DNA from: JAEZKC01 sp046538945
GTDB lineage: Bacteria; Fibrobacterota; Chitinivibrionia; Chitinivibrionales; Chitinispirillaceae
Assembly (NCBI GenBank): GCA_046538945.1
Contig: JBKHHW010000180.1
Coordinates: forward strand, 1-6,297
Reading direction: 5' to 3'
DNA length: 6,297 bases
Shown one piece after another: positions 1-6,297 of this stretch; the first letter of the stretch is position 1, and the number at the start of each line of letters is the position of its first letter. A program made the position numbers and the translations under genes. The notes beneath the pieces are model-generated. The model searched no databases, was not told where the DNA came from, and saw nothing but the letters and a program-made list of their open reading frames with translations.

Positions 1-14
1 ACAGGCAGTGTGAG
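1..14 (+). repeat. Left arm of a 14-bp perfect inverted repeat flanking the operon
   Basis: Bases 1-14 (ACAGGCAGTGTGAG) are the exact reverse complement of 6278-6291. Identity stops at base 15. It may extend to the left beyond the window, because the right copy is followed by six more bases. A local echo exists: TGTGAG (9-14) is complementary to CTCACA at 38-43. The function is unknown. Confidence 0.7.
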
Positions 15-82
15 TCCCCACTTCACGTCGGAATGAGCTCACAAATTCAAATCCCAAATTAAAGGCACATTAAAGATAGCCC

Positions 83-111
83 TTGAGTGCCGGGGCGCTA
101 TACATTATTAT
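83..111 (+). promoter_or_regulatory. Candidate sigma70-type promoter for the addB-addA operon
   Basis: A -35-like hexamer TTGAGT (83-88) and a -10-like hexamer TATTAT (106-111) are separated by exactly 17 bp, the optimal spacing. They match the E. coli consensus at 4 of 6 and 5 of 6 positions. Transcription would begin around 117-119, giving a leader of about 27 nt before the ATG at 145. The -10 lies in a short AT-rich stretch unlike the surrounding DNA. The consensus is assumed to apply to this unknown host, and no operator or SOS-type box was recognised nearby. Confidence 0.5.
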
Positions 112-129
112 TGTAATGAACTGATTAAG

Positions 130-136
130 AAAAGGT
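130..136 (+). promoter_or_regulatory. Ribosome binding site of the AddB-type gene
   Basis: The purine run AAAAGGT (130-136) lies 9 nt before the ATG at 145. It is a moderate Shine-Dalgarno match. It supports this start, which is also the only ATG, GTG or TTG in this frame after the in-frame TGA at 34-36. Confidence 0.5.
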
Positions 137-144
137 ACCTGTAT

Positions 145-3006
145 ATGCCCATTACAAAAACATACCTCGGCTGGGACAAGCCCGTTTCCCGGAGCGCCGC
201 GGAGAGGATAGTGTCTCTGTTCTCCTCCGGTTCCTTTCTCAACTCCCTCAACCTCTCCGAGATCACCATCGTGGTCCCCACCCGCCAGTCCGGCAGGCTT
301 CTCACCGATGAGCTCCTGAGGCTGTGTGACGAAAACGGCAGGATCCTCTTCCCACCCCGGATAATCACCCCCATGGAACTCATCGAAATCAGACCCGGAA
401 CGGCAGACAGGTACCAGGAAATCGCGGCTATGCTGGAAGCGCTGTCCGCCTGCAGTGAGCTGGAACAACTGTTCCCCACCGGAATACCCTCAGAAGAGGC
501 CGGGCGGTATGAATCAGCGAAAATGCTCTGTTCTCTGAGGACCGCGCTCTCAGAGAACGGATTGACATTCGAACAGGTGGCCGCGAATCCGCTTGTCCAA
601 CAGACCGAACCCCTGAGATGGAACGATCTGGTGACTCTTGAAAAGGAGTACCTGAGAGTACTGGCCCAAAAAGGGCTTGCGGACAGAACCGCGGAGCTGG
701 TGAGAGGAAGTGAGGAGGTTTGTGCGGATGGCCACTGTAAGATCATCGTGGTTTCGGTTCCCGACCCGACCCCTCTGGCCGCTGCCGCAATGGAGAAACT
801 GGCCTCGGGGCTTGAAATGGAAATATGGATCAATGCACCGGAATCCGCCGCCGGCAGCTTCGATCAGCTCGGAAGGCCTCTCGAGGAGGCGTTTGCCGTT
901 CTCCCCGAAATACATCCCGCAAACATAACCATTGTGAGAAAGCCTGCCGATGCGGCCGAAAAGGCGGTGCAGATTCTCTCCCGTCTTGAAGCGTTGTCTG
1001 CCGATCAGGTGGGAATCGCTCTCTTCAGTAATGAGCTGGTGAAGCCGTTTGAAAACAGTTTCGAAAAGTACGGCTGCAAAGTCTACGATCCTTCCGGGGA
1101 GAGTGTGATGAGGTCGGTTCCCGGCGATATGATCTCCAACTTGCTGGAGCTTGTCACTCAGGACGATTATAATTCCTTATCTCGACTTCTGAGAAATCCC
1201 CACCTGCTCCATTTCCTTTTCACGGATCATAAAAAGAAGAGTGACTTTCTCAGGGAACTCGATACCTTTCACGATGAAACTCTTCCGTTCACGGCGGAAG
1301 CTGTGTACAGCAGGCTGAAGGTATACTGCGAAGACTACCCTCTGCTCAAAGAGGGGATCGACAGGTTTACTGAACTCCTGTCGCAATCCGGGATGGGTGC
1401 AGTTTCACAGGGGTCGCAGGTACCTCACGCCCTCAGGGCTTTTTTGAAAATTGTCTACACTGATCCCATGCCGTGCGGCAGCAGCTTCGATCCCCAAACT
1501 CTTGAATCTCAGATGAAAAAAATAGCTTCCGAGTTGAATCTGTTAAGTCAGACAATGGCCTCTTTTAAACTGGGGTTGAAGGCGGCTGTGAGAATTATCG
1601 GGGATACTCTCAACGATGCGAGAGTCTATTCAGTGCATGAGCCTCAGGCGGTTGCTCTTCAGGGGTGGCTCGAGATGAGCTGGACCGGTGCGTCGGTGGT
1701 CATACTTTCCGGATTCAATGAGGGGATGATTCCCGAGTCAGTTTCTTCGGATGCGTTTCTGCCTGAAAAGCTGCGCCGCAATCTGGGGCTCAAAAGCAAC
1801 AGTAAACGTCTGGCAAGGGACCGCTTTCTTCTGCATGCTCTGGTAAAAAGCAGAAAGGAGAATCTTCACATAACGGTGCTGAAAAGCGGGGATGACAATA
1901 CGATGTATAAACCGTCTCGACTTCTCTTTGCCTGTGATGAAGACACGCTGGTGGAGCGTGCCCGGTATCTTTTCGGGGAGAATTCGCCCCAGACAGCGGC
2001 TTCGGGCGGCGCTTTGGAACGTTTCGAATATCCGTTTATCAAGCCTCCCGAACCGGTGAAAACGCCTGAGAGGCTTTCGGTAACATCTTTCAAATCCTAT
2101 CTGCAGTGTCCGTTCAGATTCTACCTGTCACGCATCCTGAAAATGGAACCGGCAGGCGGAGATGCCCTTGAAATGGATGCGATGACTTTCGGGACAATCT
2201 GTCACAGAGCGGTTGAAACGTATGGGAAAGTGTACAAAAGCATCGGACGCGAAGCGGATGATATTGCGGAAGTCATGGTAGGCGAAGCAAAAAGAGCGGT
2301 GGAGGAGAAGTACGGCAGCAGGCTTTCTCTTGCACTGGCTTTTCAGTTGGAGAATATCTGCAACCGGCTGAAAAAAGTGGCCGCGGTTGAGGCTCAGAAC
2401 AGAACCGAAAAATGGGAAATCGTATCCTGCGAGTCTTCCTATTCCATGGATGTTATGGGTGTGCGGGTTGACGGCAAGATAGACCGGATCGAGTACAATC
2501 CCGATCTTGACCTGTGGCGGGTGCTGGATTTCAAAACCTCCTCCAGGGCAGCGGACCCCCTGGAGGCTCACCTGAGCAGAAAAGATGCAGACCCTGCATC
2601 CGATCCGGGTGTCATGGTTCCCGCCAGAAAAGGCACGGAGTTCAGAAAGTGGGTCGATCTGCAGATCCCGCTTTACATCAAGCTCCTTGAGCAGAACCGC
2701 TCTTTGGTTGTCAGTGCCGGTGGTCAGGGGTTTGATCCCTCAAAGGTGATCGCCGGATATTTCAACATGCCTGACGAACTCACTCAGACCGGGATTATTC
2801 TCTGGGATGGACTGAACGGTGAACTGGTGAGAAAAGCATTCGACTGTTGCGAAAAGGTGGTGGAGAAAATAATGAACCGGGTTTTCTGGCCACCCGCGGA
2901 GAATGTGGAGTATGATGACCTGGATGTGTTGTATGTAGAAGATATCCTGGGAAATGTGGATGGGTGCAATTTGGAAAAGATTCAGGAAGAGCGGAGTAAC
3001 AAATGA
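145..3006 (+). CDS. addB: AddB-type subunit of AddAB helicase-nuclease: inactive helicase fold with PD-(D/E)XK nuclease
   Basis: This 953-residue protein is likely the AddB/RexB-type partner of the AddA-type protein encoded immediately downstream. In AddAB complexes AddB scans for the Chi recombination hotspot and its nuclease cuts the 5'-ended strand. Seen here: residues 43-52 (VVPTRQSGRL) form the conserved N-terminal strand-helix of AddB proteins, but there is no Walker A before it, so this half should not hydrolyse ATP. Residues 518-530 (VVILSGFNEGMIP) and the SKRLARDR helix (553-560) are typical of the degenerate second RecA-like domain. The nuclease begins near 648 with a CPFRFYL segment (Cys655), then His687 (FGTICHR), Asp780 (GKIDRI), Asp795-Phe-Lys797 and Gln840/Tyr844 (QIPLY). 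This is a complete PD-(D/E)XK active site, so the nuclease should be active. The C-terminal CxxC-x5-C of the AddB Fe-S staple is absent; the only late cysteines are 901, 902 and 941. At 953 residues it is shorter than Firmicutes AddB (about 1,150). The family is secure; strict AddB orthology is less so. Confidence 0.87.
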   Translation: MPITKTYLGWDKPVSRSAAERIVSLFSSGSFLNSLNLSEITIVVPTRQSGRLLTDELLRLCDENGRILFPPRIITPMELIEIRPGTADRYQEIAAMLEALSACSELEQLFPTGIPSEEAGRYESAKMLCSLRTALSENGLTFEQVAANPLVQQTEPLRWNDLVTLEKEYLRVLAQKGLADRTAELVRGSEEVCADGHCKIIVVSVPDPTPLAAAAMEKLASGLEMEIWINAPESAAGSFDQLGRPLEEAFAVLPEIHPANITIVRKPADAAEKAVQILSRLEALSADQVGIALFSNELVKPFENSFEKYGCKVYDPSGESVMRSVPGDMISNLLELVTQDDYNSLSRLLRNPHLLHFLFTDHKKKSDFLRELDTFHDETLPFTAEAVYSRLKVYCEDYPLLKEGIDRFTELLSQSGMGAVSQGSQVPHALRAFLKIVYTDPMPCGSSFDPQTLESQMKKIASELNLLSQTMASFKLGLKAAVRIIGDTLNDARVYSVHEPQAVALQGWLEMSWTGASVVILSGFNEGMIPESVSSDAFLPEKLRRNLGLKSNSKRLARDRFLLHALVKSRKENLHITVLKSGDDNTMYKPSRLLFACDEDTLVERARYLFGENSPQTAASGGALERFEYPFIKPPEPVKTPERLSVTSFKSYLQCPFRFYLSRILKMEPAGGDALEMDAMTFGTICHRAVETYGKVYKSIGREADDIAEVMVGEAKRAVEEKYGSRLSLALAFQLENICNRLKKVAAVEAQNRTEKWEIVSCESSYSMDVMGVRVDGKIDRIEYNPDLDLWRVLDFKTSSRAADPLEAHLSRKDADPASDPGVMVPARKGTEFRKWVDLQIPLYIKLLEQNRSLVVSAGGQGFDPSKVIAGYFNMPDELTQTGIILWDGLNGELVRKAFDCCEKVVEKIMNRVFWPPAENVEYDDLDVLYVEDILGNVDGCNLEKIQEERSNK
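2993..2996 (+). promoter_or_regulatory. Ribosome binding site of the AddA-type gene, inside the end of addB
   Basis: GGAG at 2993-2996 lies 6 nt before the ATG at 3003, with a further purine-rich AGGAAGAG at 2984-2991. It sits inside the last codons of the upstream gene. An in-frame TAA at 2997-2999, between this site and the ATG, excludes any upstream start for the AddA-type gene. Together with the ATGA stop/start overlap at 3003-3006 this suggests translational coupling. Confidence 0.75.
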
Positions 3007-6000
3007 AAAACTATCCTGAAAATATCGCCATATCGGCTTCGGCGGGAACGGGCAAAACCTACAGACTCGCTCTAAGATATATTGAACTGTTGGCATCGGG
3101 GGAACACCCGGAAACAATCGTGGCGCTGACATTTTCCAGGGCCGCGGCAAACGAGATTTTCGACAGAGTGGTTACGCTTATCACCAGGTGGATAAGCGAT
3201 CCCGGGGCTTTCAGAAAAGAGTGCAGGGGTACGGCACTGGAGCGCCTTACCGAATCTGATCTGAGAAAAATACTCTCCCAATTGCTCTCCTCGCTTCACA
3301 GACTGCCAGTCGGTACTATCGACAGCTTTTTCATAAACATCCTCAGCTGTTTTTCCATCGAACTGGGATTGCCCGCCGGATTCAGCATCATTGACGATTA
3401 CCAGCAGGACCTTGTCAAAAACGCAGTCCTTTCATCCGTGCTGCATTCATTCGAGGTGTCCCAAAAGGATGTCAGCCGGCTCTTTGAGGCGTACAGGCTG
3501 ATAACCATGTCGGCGGAAAGGAAACGGGTTACTGATTCCTTTCTGCACTTTGTGGAAAAGTTCCATCAGGTCTTCATCGAAACCGGTGATGTGGTGTGGG
3601 GTGATTACATCGGGGATTACCCGTTTAGATCCACAACAGATCTTATATCGGATATAAGTTTCGTTCAGAAAGAACTGCGGCAGCTTGAGGCGACCGGGGA
3701 TTATTCAGAGAATTTCTTCAATGGAATCAAGCCGTTTCTCGAGGAAGCGCAGACGTTCGCCGGGGGGAAATTATCGACCGATTCATTTTTCAAGAAGGTT
3801 CTGGAAAACCTCGATGATCTCGCCAGGGGAGTATGCGGGATAAAGGGGCACGGGGCGAAAAAGAAAACACTTGCTCTCTCCTGTGATTCGGCCAGGAAAC
3901 TGGCCGGGGTAGCCGGGTTTATAGTAAACAGGATTTTCGAACAGTCTCTGGCTAAAAGCAGGGGAGTTCAGAATATTCTCAGGGAGTACGACAAAAGGTA
4001 TTCGGCGGTGGTAAGAAACAGTGGTATGCTGACATTCGATGACGTTAAATGGATCATGGGCCGCGGGGGTGTTGATTTTACTTCTGAATGCGGTGGCCAC
4101 GACAGCAGGCTGTATATGGATTATCGCCTTGACTCGAAATACAACCACTGGCTTATCGACGAATTCCAGGACACGAGCCGGCTTCAGTGGGCGGTGATAA
4201 GCAATCTCATCGACGAGGTGTTCCAGGGGAGTACGGGGAGAAAGTCGTTTTTCTACGTCGGTGATATCAAGCAGGCGATCTACGGATGGAGAAACGGGGA
4301 TGCCCGTCTGTTCGGTGAGATCCTGGACAAATACGGCCGCGCTGATTATGCGAATCCTCTGAAAAGAGAGTGTATCAACCGCTCATGGAGGTCCGCACCT
4401 GAAATTGTCAATGCTGTCAACGCGGTTCTTTCCAGAGAGAAGCTGCTTTCGGTACCGGGTATTGAACCGCAGCATATCGGGCGCTGGGAATGGGAGAAGC
4501 ATGAAACGAACCTGGCCGACCGGAAGGGGTATGTGGAATATGTCGAGTTTGAAAAGGTGGGCCGGAGCTGCGGAGTGGATCCCCGGCAGGGATGCACCTA
4601 CATAGAATCTGTGATTGACGAGGTGAAGCCTTTTGAAAAGGGGCTGACTGTTGCAGTCCTTGTCAGGAGTAATAAGAAGGGCGTTGAATTCTATAACGGC
4701 CTCAAGGAAAAGGGGATTCCGGTAGACCTGGTGGGTGATGAATCGGGGATCGATTCAAATGCGGTCAGGCTTATCTGCTCACTTCTCACTCTTGCCGATT
4801 CACCTCACGACCGGTTGGCATTGAAACATGTTCAGATGTCTAGCCTTGCCGGCTTTCTCAATGACAAAACAGCCTATGAAATTTCGTTAATGCTGCGGGA
4901 GAGGGGTTTTGCGCAGACTGTTGCGTTCTGGGTAAAGCGCCTGAAGGAAAGCGCTGAGCTGACCGATTTTTCTCTTCTGAGACTTCAGGAGTTGGAGGAG
5001 AAATCGAGACGGTTCGACGTGCTCGGGGAGCGACCTGTGTCGCACTGGAAGAAATTCATCGAAGAGATCCCCTCCTCCAGGGCAAACACCGGTAATGCCG
5101 TGAAGATCATGACGGTTCACAAATCGAAGGGGCTGCAGTTTGACATGGTGTTTCTCCCCGAGCTCAGAAGCAAGGACAGTATCGTGAAAACCGACCTGAC
5201 CTCGGAGCTTCTTACCTCGGCCGCGGCTAAGCCCTGGGCGTTCATTCCTCCACTGAGGGATATAGCGATGCTCGACTCTGCCGTTGCCGACAGTATCGCC
5301 GTTCTTGATTGTGACAAATGCTACGAGGCACTCTGCGTTCTGTACGTGGCCATGACCCGGGCAAAGTACGCGCTTTACATGATGGGGAATGTTCCTCCCA
5401 AAAGCAGCAGTTCGGTGCAGTACGAGACGATTCTCCGCTCCGCATTGTCCGGGGGTGGTGTCGGAAGCAGGGGAAAAACAATCGGTGATTTGAGAGTGGA
5501 TCTTATGTACACCGACGGTGAACCTGAATGGCACCTGTGTCATCAATCGAAAACAGATGTTGAAGTGGAAGGGAGCTGGATCGAGATAAGCGGAAAACCG
5601 CATATCACCCCCTCTCCACGGGTTGCCGATATTTCGCCTTCTCAGAAGGAGTTGTCACATTTCCCCCTGAGTTCGTTTTTCGCTGATGCGGGTGACAAGG
5701 CAGCTCAGGTCGGCAACGCCGTGCATGAGTTGTTTGCACAGGTGCAAGATTTACGAAAGGCGGATGTGAAGGCCATTACCGACCGTCTGAGGGCGGGTGG
5801 GCTCTATCCGGAGGAGACTGTCGGGGAAGCAGTTGCTCTGTTTGAGTCCTGCTGTGGTGACGAGGGCATTGCCGCACTTCTGTCTTTAGGAAAGAATCAC
5901 GCTGTTTTCAACGAAAAAAGACTATCCGCGGTTATCGACGGGCGCATGATAAACGGAATCGTGGACCGGTTTGTAATAGAGCTGGATGAAAACGGCTCTC

Positions 6001-6221
6001 CGGTTTCGGCTTTTATCATGGACTACAAGACCAACCGGGTGTCAACCGATTCAGAGATAGAGGAGGCGAGCCGTCAGTACGTTCCTCAGCTTGATGTGTA
6101 TAGAAGGATGGTTGCGATGCTTACCGGGCTGGAGGTAGAGACTGTCAGGTGCGGTCTGCTGTTCGTGAGGCCCCGGAGATATGTCGAGCTTGCATTCGAG
6201 GAGATGGCCGCGGCGGGGTAG
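3003..6221 (+). CDS. addA: AddA-type subunit of AddAB: UvrD/RecB-family helicase with C-terminal nuclease
   Basis: This 1072-residue protein is the ATP-driven 3'-5' DNA translocase of the complex and carries the nuclease that cuts the 3'-ended strand. All SF1A helicase motifs are visible: Walker A ASAGTGKT (12-19, Lys18), Ia TFSRAAANE (43-51), Ic GTIDSF (104-109), the AddA-typical LTFDDV (343-348), Walker B IDEFQDT (385-391), III GDIKQAIYGWR (420-430), IV NRSWRS (459-464), V TVHKSKGLQF (704-713) and VI YVAMTRAK (781-788). The RecB-like nuclease follows: His908 (GNAVHE), Asp988 (GIVDRF), Asp1007-Tyr-Lys1009 (MDYKTN) and Gln1029/Tyr1033 (QLDVY). Motor and nuclease both look catalytically intact. 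Walker A begins about ten residues from the N-terminus, so there is no Q motif. The start is fixed by the in-frame TAA just upstream and by Walker A being so near the N-terminus. It is shorter than Bacillus AddA (about 1,230). The gene overlaps the AddB-type gene by 4 bp, the usual addB-addA order. RecB is the alternative, but an adjacent nuclease-bearing AddB-type partner and the absence of recC/recD in view favour AddA. Confidence 0.93.
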   Translation: MKNYPENIAISASAGTGKTYRLALRYIELLASGEHPETIVALTFSRAAANEIFDRVVTLITRWISDPGAFRKECRGTALERLTESDLRKILSQLLSSLHRLPVGTIDSFFINILSCFSIELGLPAGFSIIDDYQQDLVKNAVLSSVLHSFEVSQKDVSRLFEAYRLITMSAERKRVTDSFLHFVEKFHQVFIETGDVVWGDYIGDYPFRSTTDLISDISFVQKELRQLEATGDYSENFFNGIKPFLEEAQTFAGGKLSTDSFFKKVLENLDDLARGVCGIKGHGAKKKTLALSCDSARKLAGVAGFIVNRIFEQSLAKSRGVQNILREYDKRYSAVVRNSGMLTFDDVKWIMGRGGVDFTSECGGHDSRLYMDYRLDSKYNHWLIDEFQDTSRLQWAVISNLIDEVFQGSTGRKSFFYVGDIKQAIYGWRNGDARLFGEILDKYGRADYANPLKRECINRSWRSAPEIVNAVNAVLSREKLLSVPGIEPQHIGRWEWEKHETNLADRKGYVEYVEFEKVGRSCGVDPRQGCTYIESVIDEVKPFEKGLTVAVLVRSNKKGVEFYNGLKEKGIPVDLVGDESGIDSNAVRLICSLLTLADSPHDRLALKHVQMSSLAGFLNDKTAYEISLMLRERGFAQTVAFWVKRLKESAELTDFSLLRLQELEEKSRRFDVLGERPVSHWKKFIEEIPSSRANTGNAVKIMTVHKSKGLQFDMVFLPELRSKDSIVKTDLTSELLTSAAAKPWAFIPPLRDIAMLDSAVADSIAVLDCDKCYEALCVLYVAMTRAKYALYMMGNVPPKSSSSVQYETILRSALSGGGVGSRGKTIGDLRVDLMYTDGEPEWHLCHQSKTDVEVEGSWIEISGKPHITPSPRVADISPSQKELSHFPLSSFFADAGDKAAQVGNAVHELFAQVQDLRKADVKAITDRLRAGGLYPEETVGEAVALFESCCGDEGIAALLSLGKNHAVFNEKRLSAVIDGRMINGIVDRFVIELDENGSPVSAFIMDYKTNRVSTDSEIEEASRQYVPQLDVYRRMVAMLTGLEVETVRCGLLFVRPRRYVELAFEEMAAAG
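3642..3658. repeat. 17-bp AT-rich palindrome inside addA
   Basis: CTTATATC (3642-3649) and GATATAAG (3651-3658) are perfect inverted repeats around a single G (3650). They lie in the region coding for the 1B-like part of the AddA-type protein. The palindrome is AT-rich relative to its surroundings. It may be a by-product of encoding two Asp-Ile/Leu-Ser-type stretches in a row; no function is claimed. Confidence 0.4.
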
Positions 6222-6242
6222 AAGAACAGAATAGTTAGTATT

Positions 6243-6267
6243 GTCAGTTCCTGCAAACGAACATGAC
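6243..6267 (+). other. Weak hairpin after addA, not a convincing terminator
   Basis: GTCAGTTC (6243-6250) can pair with GAAC (6259-6262) and TGAC (6264-6267), giving an 8-bp stem with one bulged A (6263) and an 8-nt loop. No T-run follows, so intrinsic termination is doubtful and transcription may continue past the window. Nothing else was recognised in the 76 bp after the stop codon apart from the repeat arm at 6278-6291. Confidence 0.25.
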
Positions 6268-6277
6268 TCTTCATCCG

Positions 6278-6291
6278 CTCACACTGCCTGT
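6278..6291 (-). repeat. Right arm of a 14-bp perfect inverted repeat flanking the operon
   Basis: CTCACACTGCCTGT is the exact reverse complement of bases 1-14. It lies 56 bp after the AddA-type stop codon, and the matching left arm ends 130 bp before the AddB-type start. The heptamer GCTCACA (6277-6283) also occurs at 37-43. It could be the edge of a dispersed repeat or mobile element, or an assembly or amplification artefact if this window is a whole contig. Confidence 0.7.
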
Positions 6292-6297
6292 ACTGAG

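Noticed and set aside
1..36. Possible C-terminal end of an upstream gene (TGSVSPHFTSE then TGA at 34-36)
   Set aside because: Only eleven codons are visible and two other interpretations are equally possible (frame 3 is open to a TAA at 60-62). Nothing shows that it is coding, and it overlaps the inverted repeat arm.
9..43. CRP-like half sites TGTGA (9-13) and TCACA (39-43)
   Set aside because: The half sites are 25 bp apart instead of the 6 bp needed for a CRP/FNR-type operator. The closer pair TGTGA/TCAC is also misspaced, at 9 bp.
2537..5084. 14-bp direct repeat CCTCCTCCAGGGCA at 2537-2550 and 5071-5084
   Set aside because: Both copies encode the same Ser-Ser-Arg-Ala in frame within unrelated parts of the two proteins. 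Shared codon preference plus chance explains it, and two copies are not evidence of a Chi-like or mobile repeat.
4887..5603. A 238-residue open frame on the minus strand within addA, and other long antisense frames (for example 108-833 and 2128-2571)
   Set aside because: They lie wholly or almost wholly opposite strongly supported helicase or nuclease coding sequence. Their translations show no recognisable domain, and they are expected as shadows of moderately GC-rich genes.
145..6221. Possibility that the pair is an anti-phage defence system rather than housekeeping AddAB
   Set aside because: AddAB does degrade phage DNA, but both subunits carry full recombination-type motor and nuclease features and no accessory defence gene is in view. 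The sequence gives no reason to prefer a dedicated defence role.
6247..6262. GTTC-N8-GAAC considered as a LexA/SOS box
   Set aside because: The Gram-positive-type LexA box is GAAC-N4-GTTC, with the half sites in the opposite arrangement. The site also lies downstream of the operon.
6263..6297. ATG at 6263 opening a frame (MTLHPLTLPVL) that runs off the right edge
   Set aside because: There is no Shine-Dalgarno upstream, the ATG lies in the weak hairpin, and eleven residues show no family signature. It could be the start of a next gene but cannot be supported.

Overview
The window holds one compact two-gene bacterial operon encoding an AddAB-type (RexAB-like) helicase-nuclease, the machine that resects DNA double-strand ends for homologous recombination and degrades unprotected linear DNA. 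The first gene (145-3006) is the AddB-type subunit: a degenerate helicase-like body followed by a C-terminal PD-(D/E)XK nuclease. The second (3003-6221) is the AddA-type subunit: a complete UvrD/RecB-family superfamily 1A helicase motor plus its own C-terminal PD-(D/E)XK nuclease. The stop and start codons overlap as ATGA, and a Shine-Dalgarno sequence sits inside the end of the first gene, so the subunits are probably translationally coupled.

The organism cannot be fixed from two genes. Both proteins are shorter than Firmicutes AddA/AddB. The AddA-type protein starts almost directly at Walker A with no Q motif. The AddB-type protein lacks both Walker A and the C-terminal cysteine trio of the Fe-S staple. 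From memory this resembles the divergent AddAB pairs of the PVC or FCB groups (for example Lentisphaerota, Kiritimatiellota, Verrucomicrobiota) more than Bacillus or Proteobacteria. That is inference at low to moderate confidence.

Layout: 1-144 is a short leader with a plausible sigma70-type promoter (83-111) and a modest ribosome binding site. 145-6221 is the operon, with no intergenic gap. 6222-6297 is a short tail with a weak hairpin and no convincing terminator. A perfect 14-bp inverted repeat lies at the two edges of the window (1-14 and 6278-6291), outside the operon. It is the one structure the genes do not explain.

Apart from that repeat and the AddB divergence, this looks like a standard housekeeping recombination locus. 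I see no transposase, CRISPR array, RNA gene, toxin or defence gene, and no evidence for a new system.
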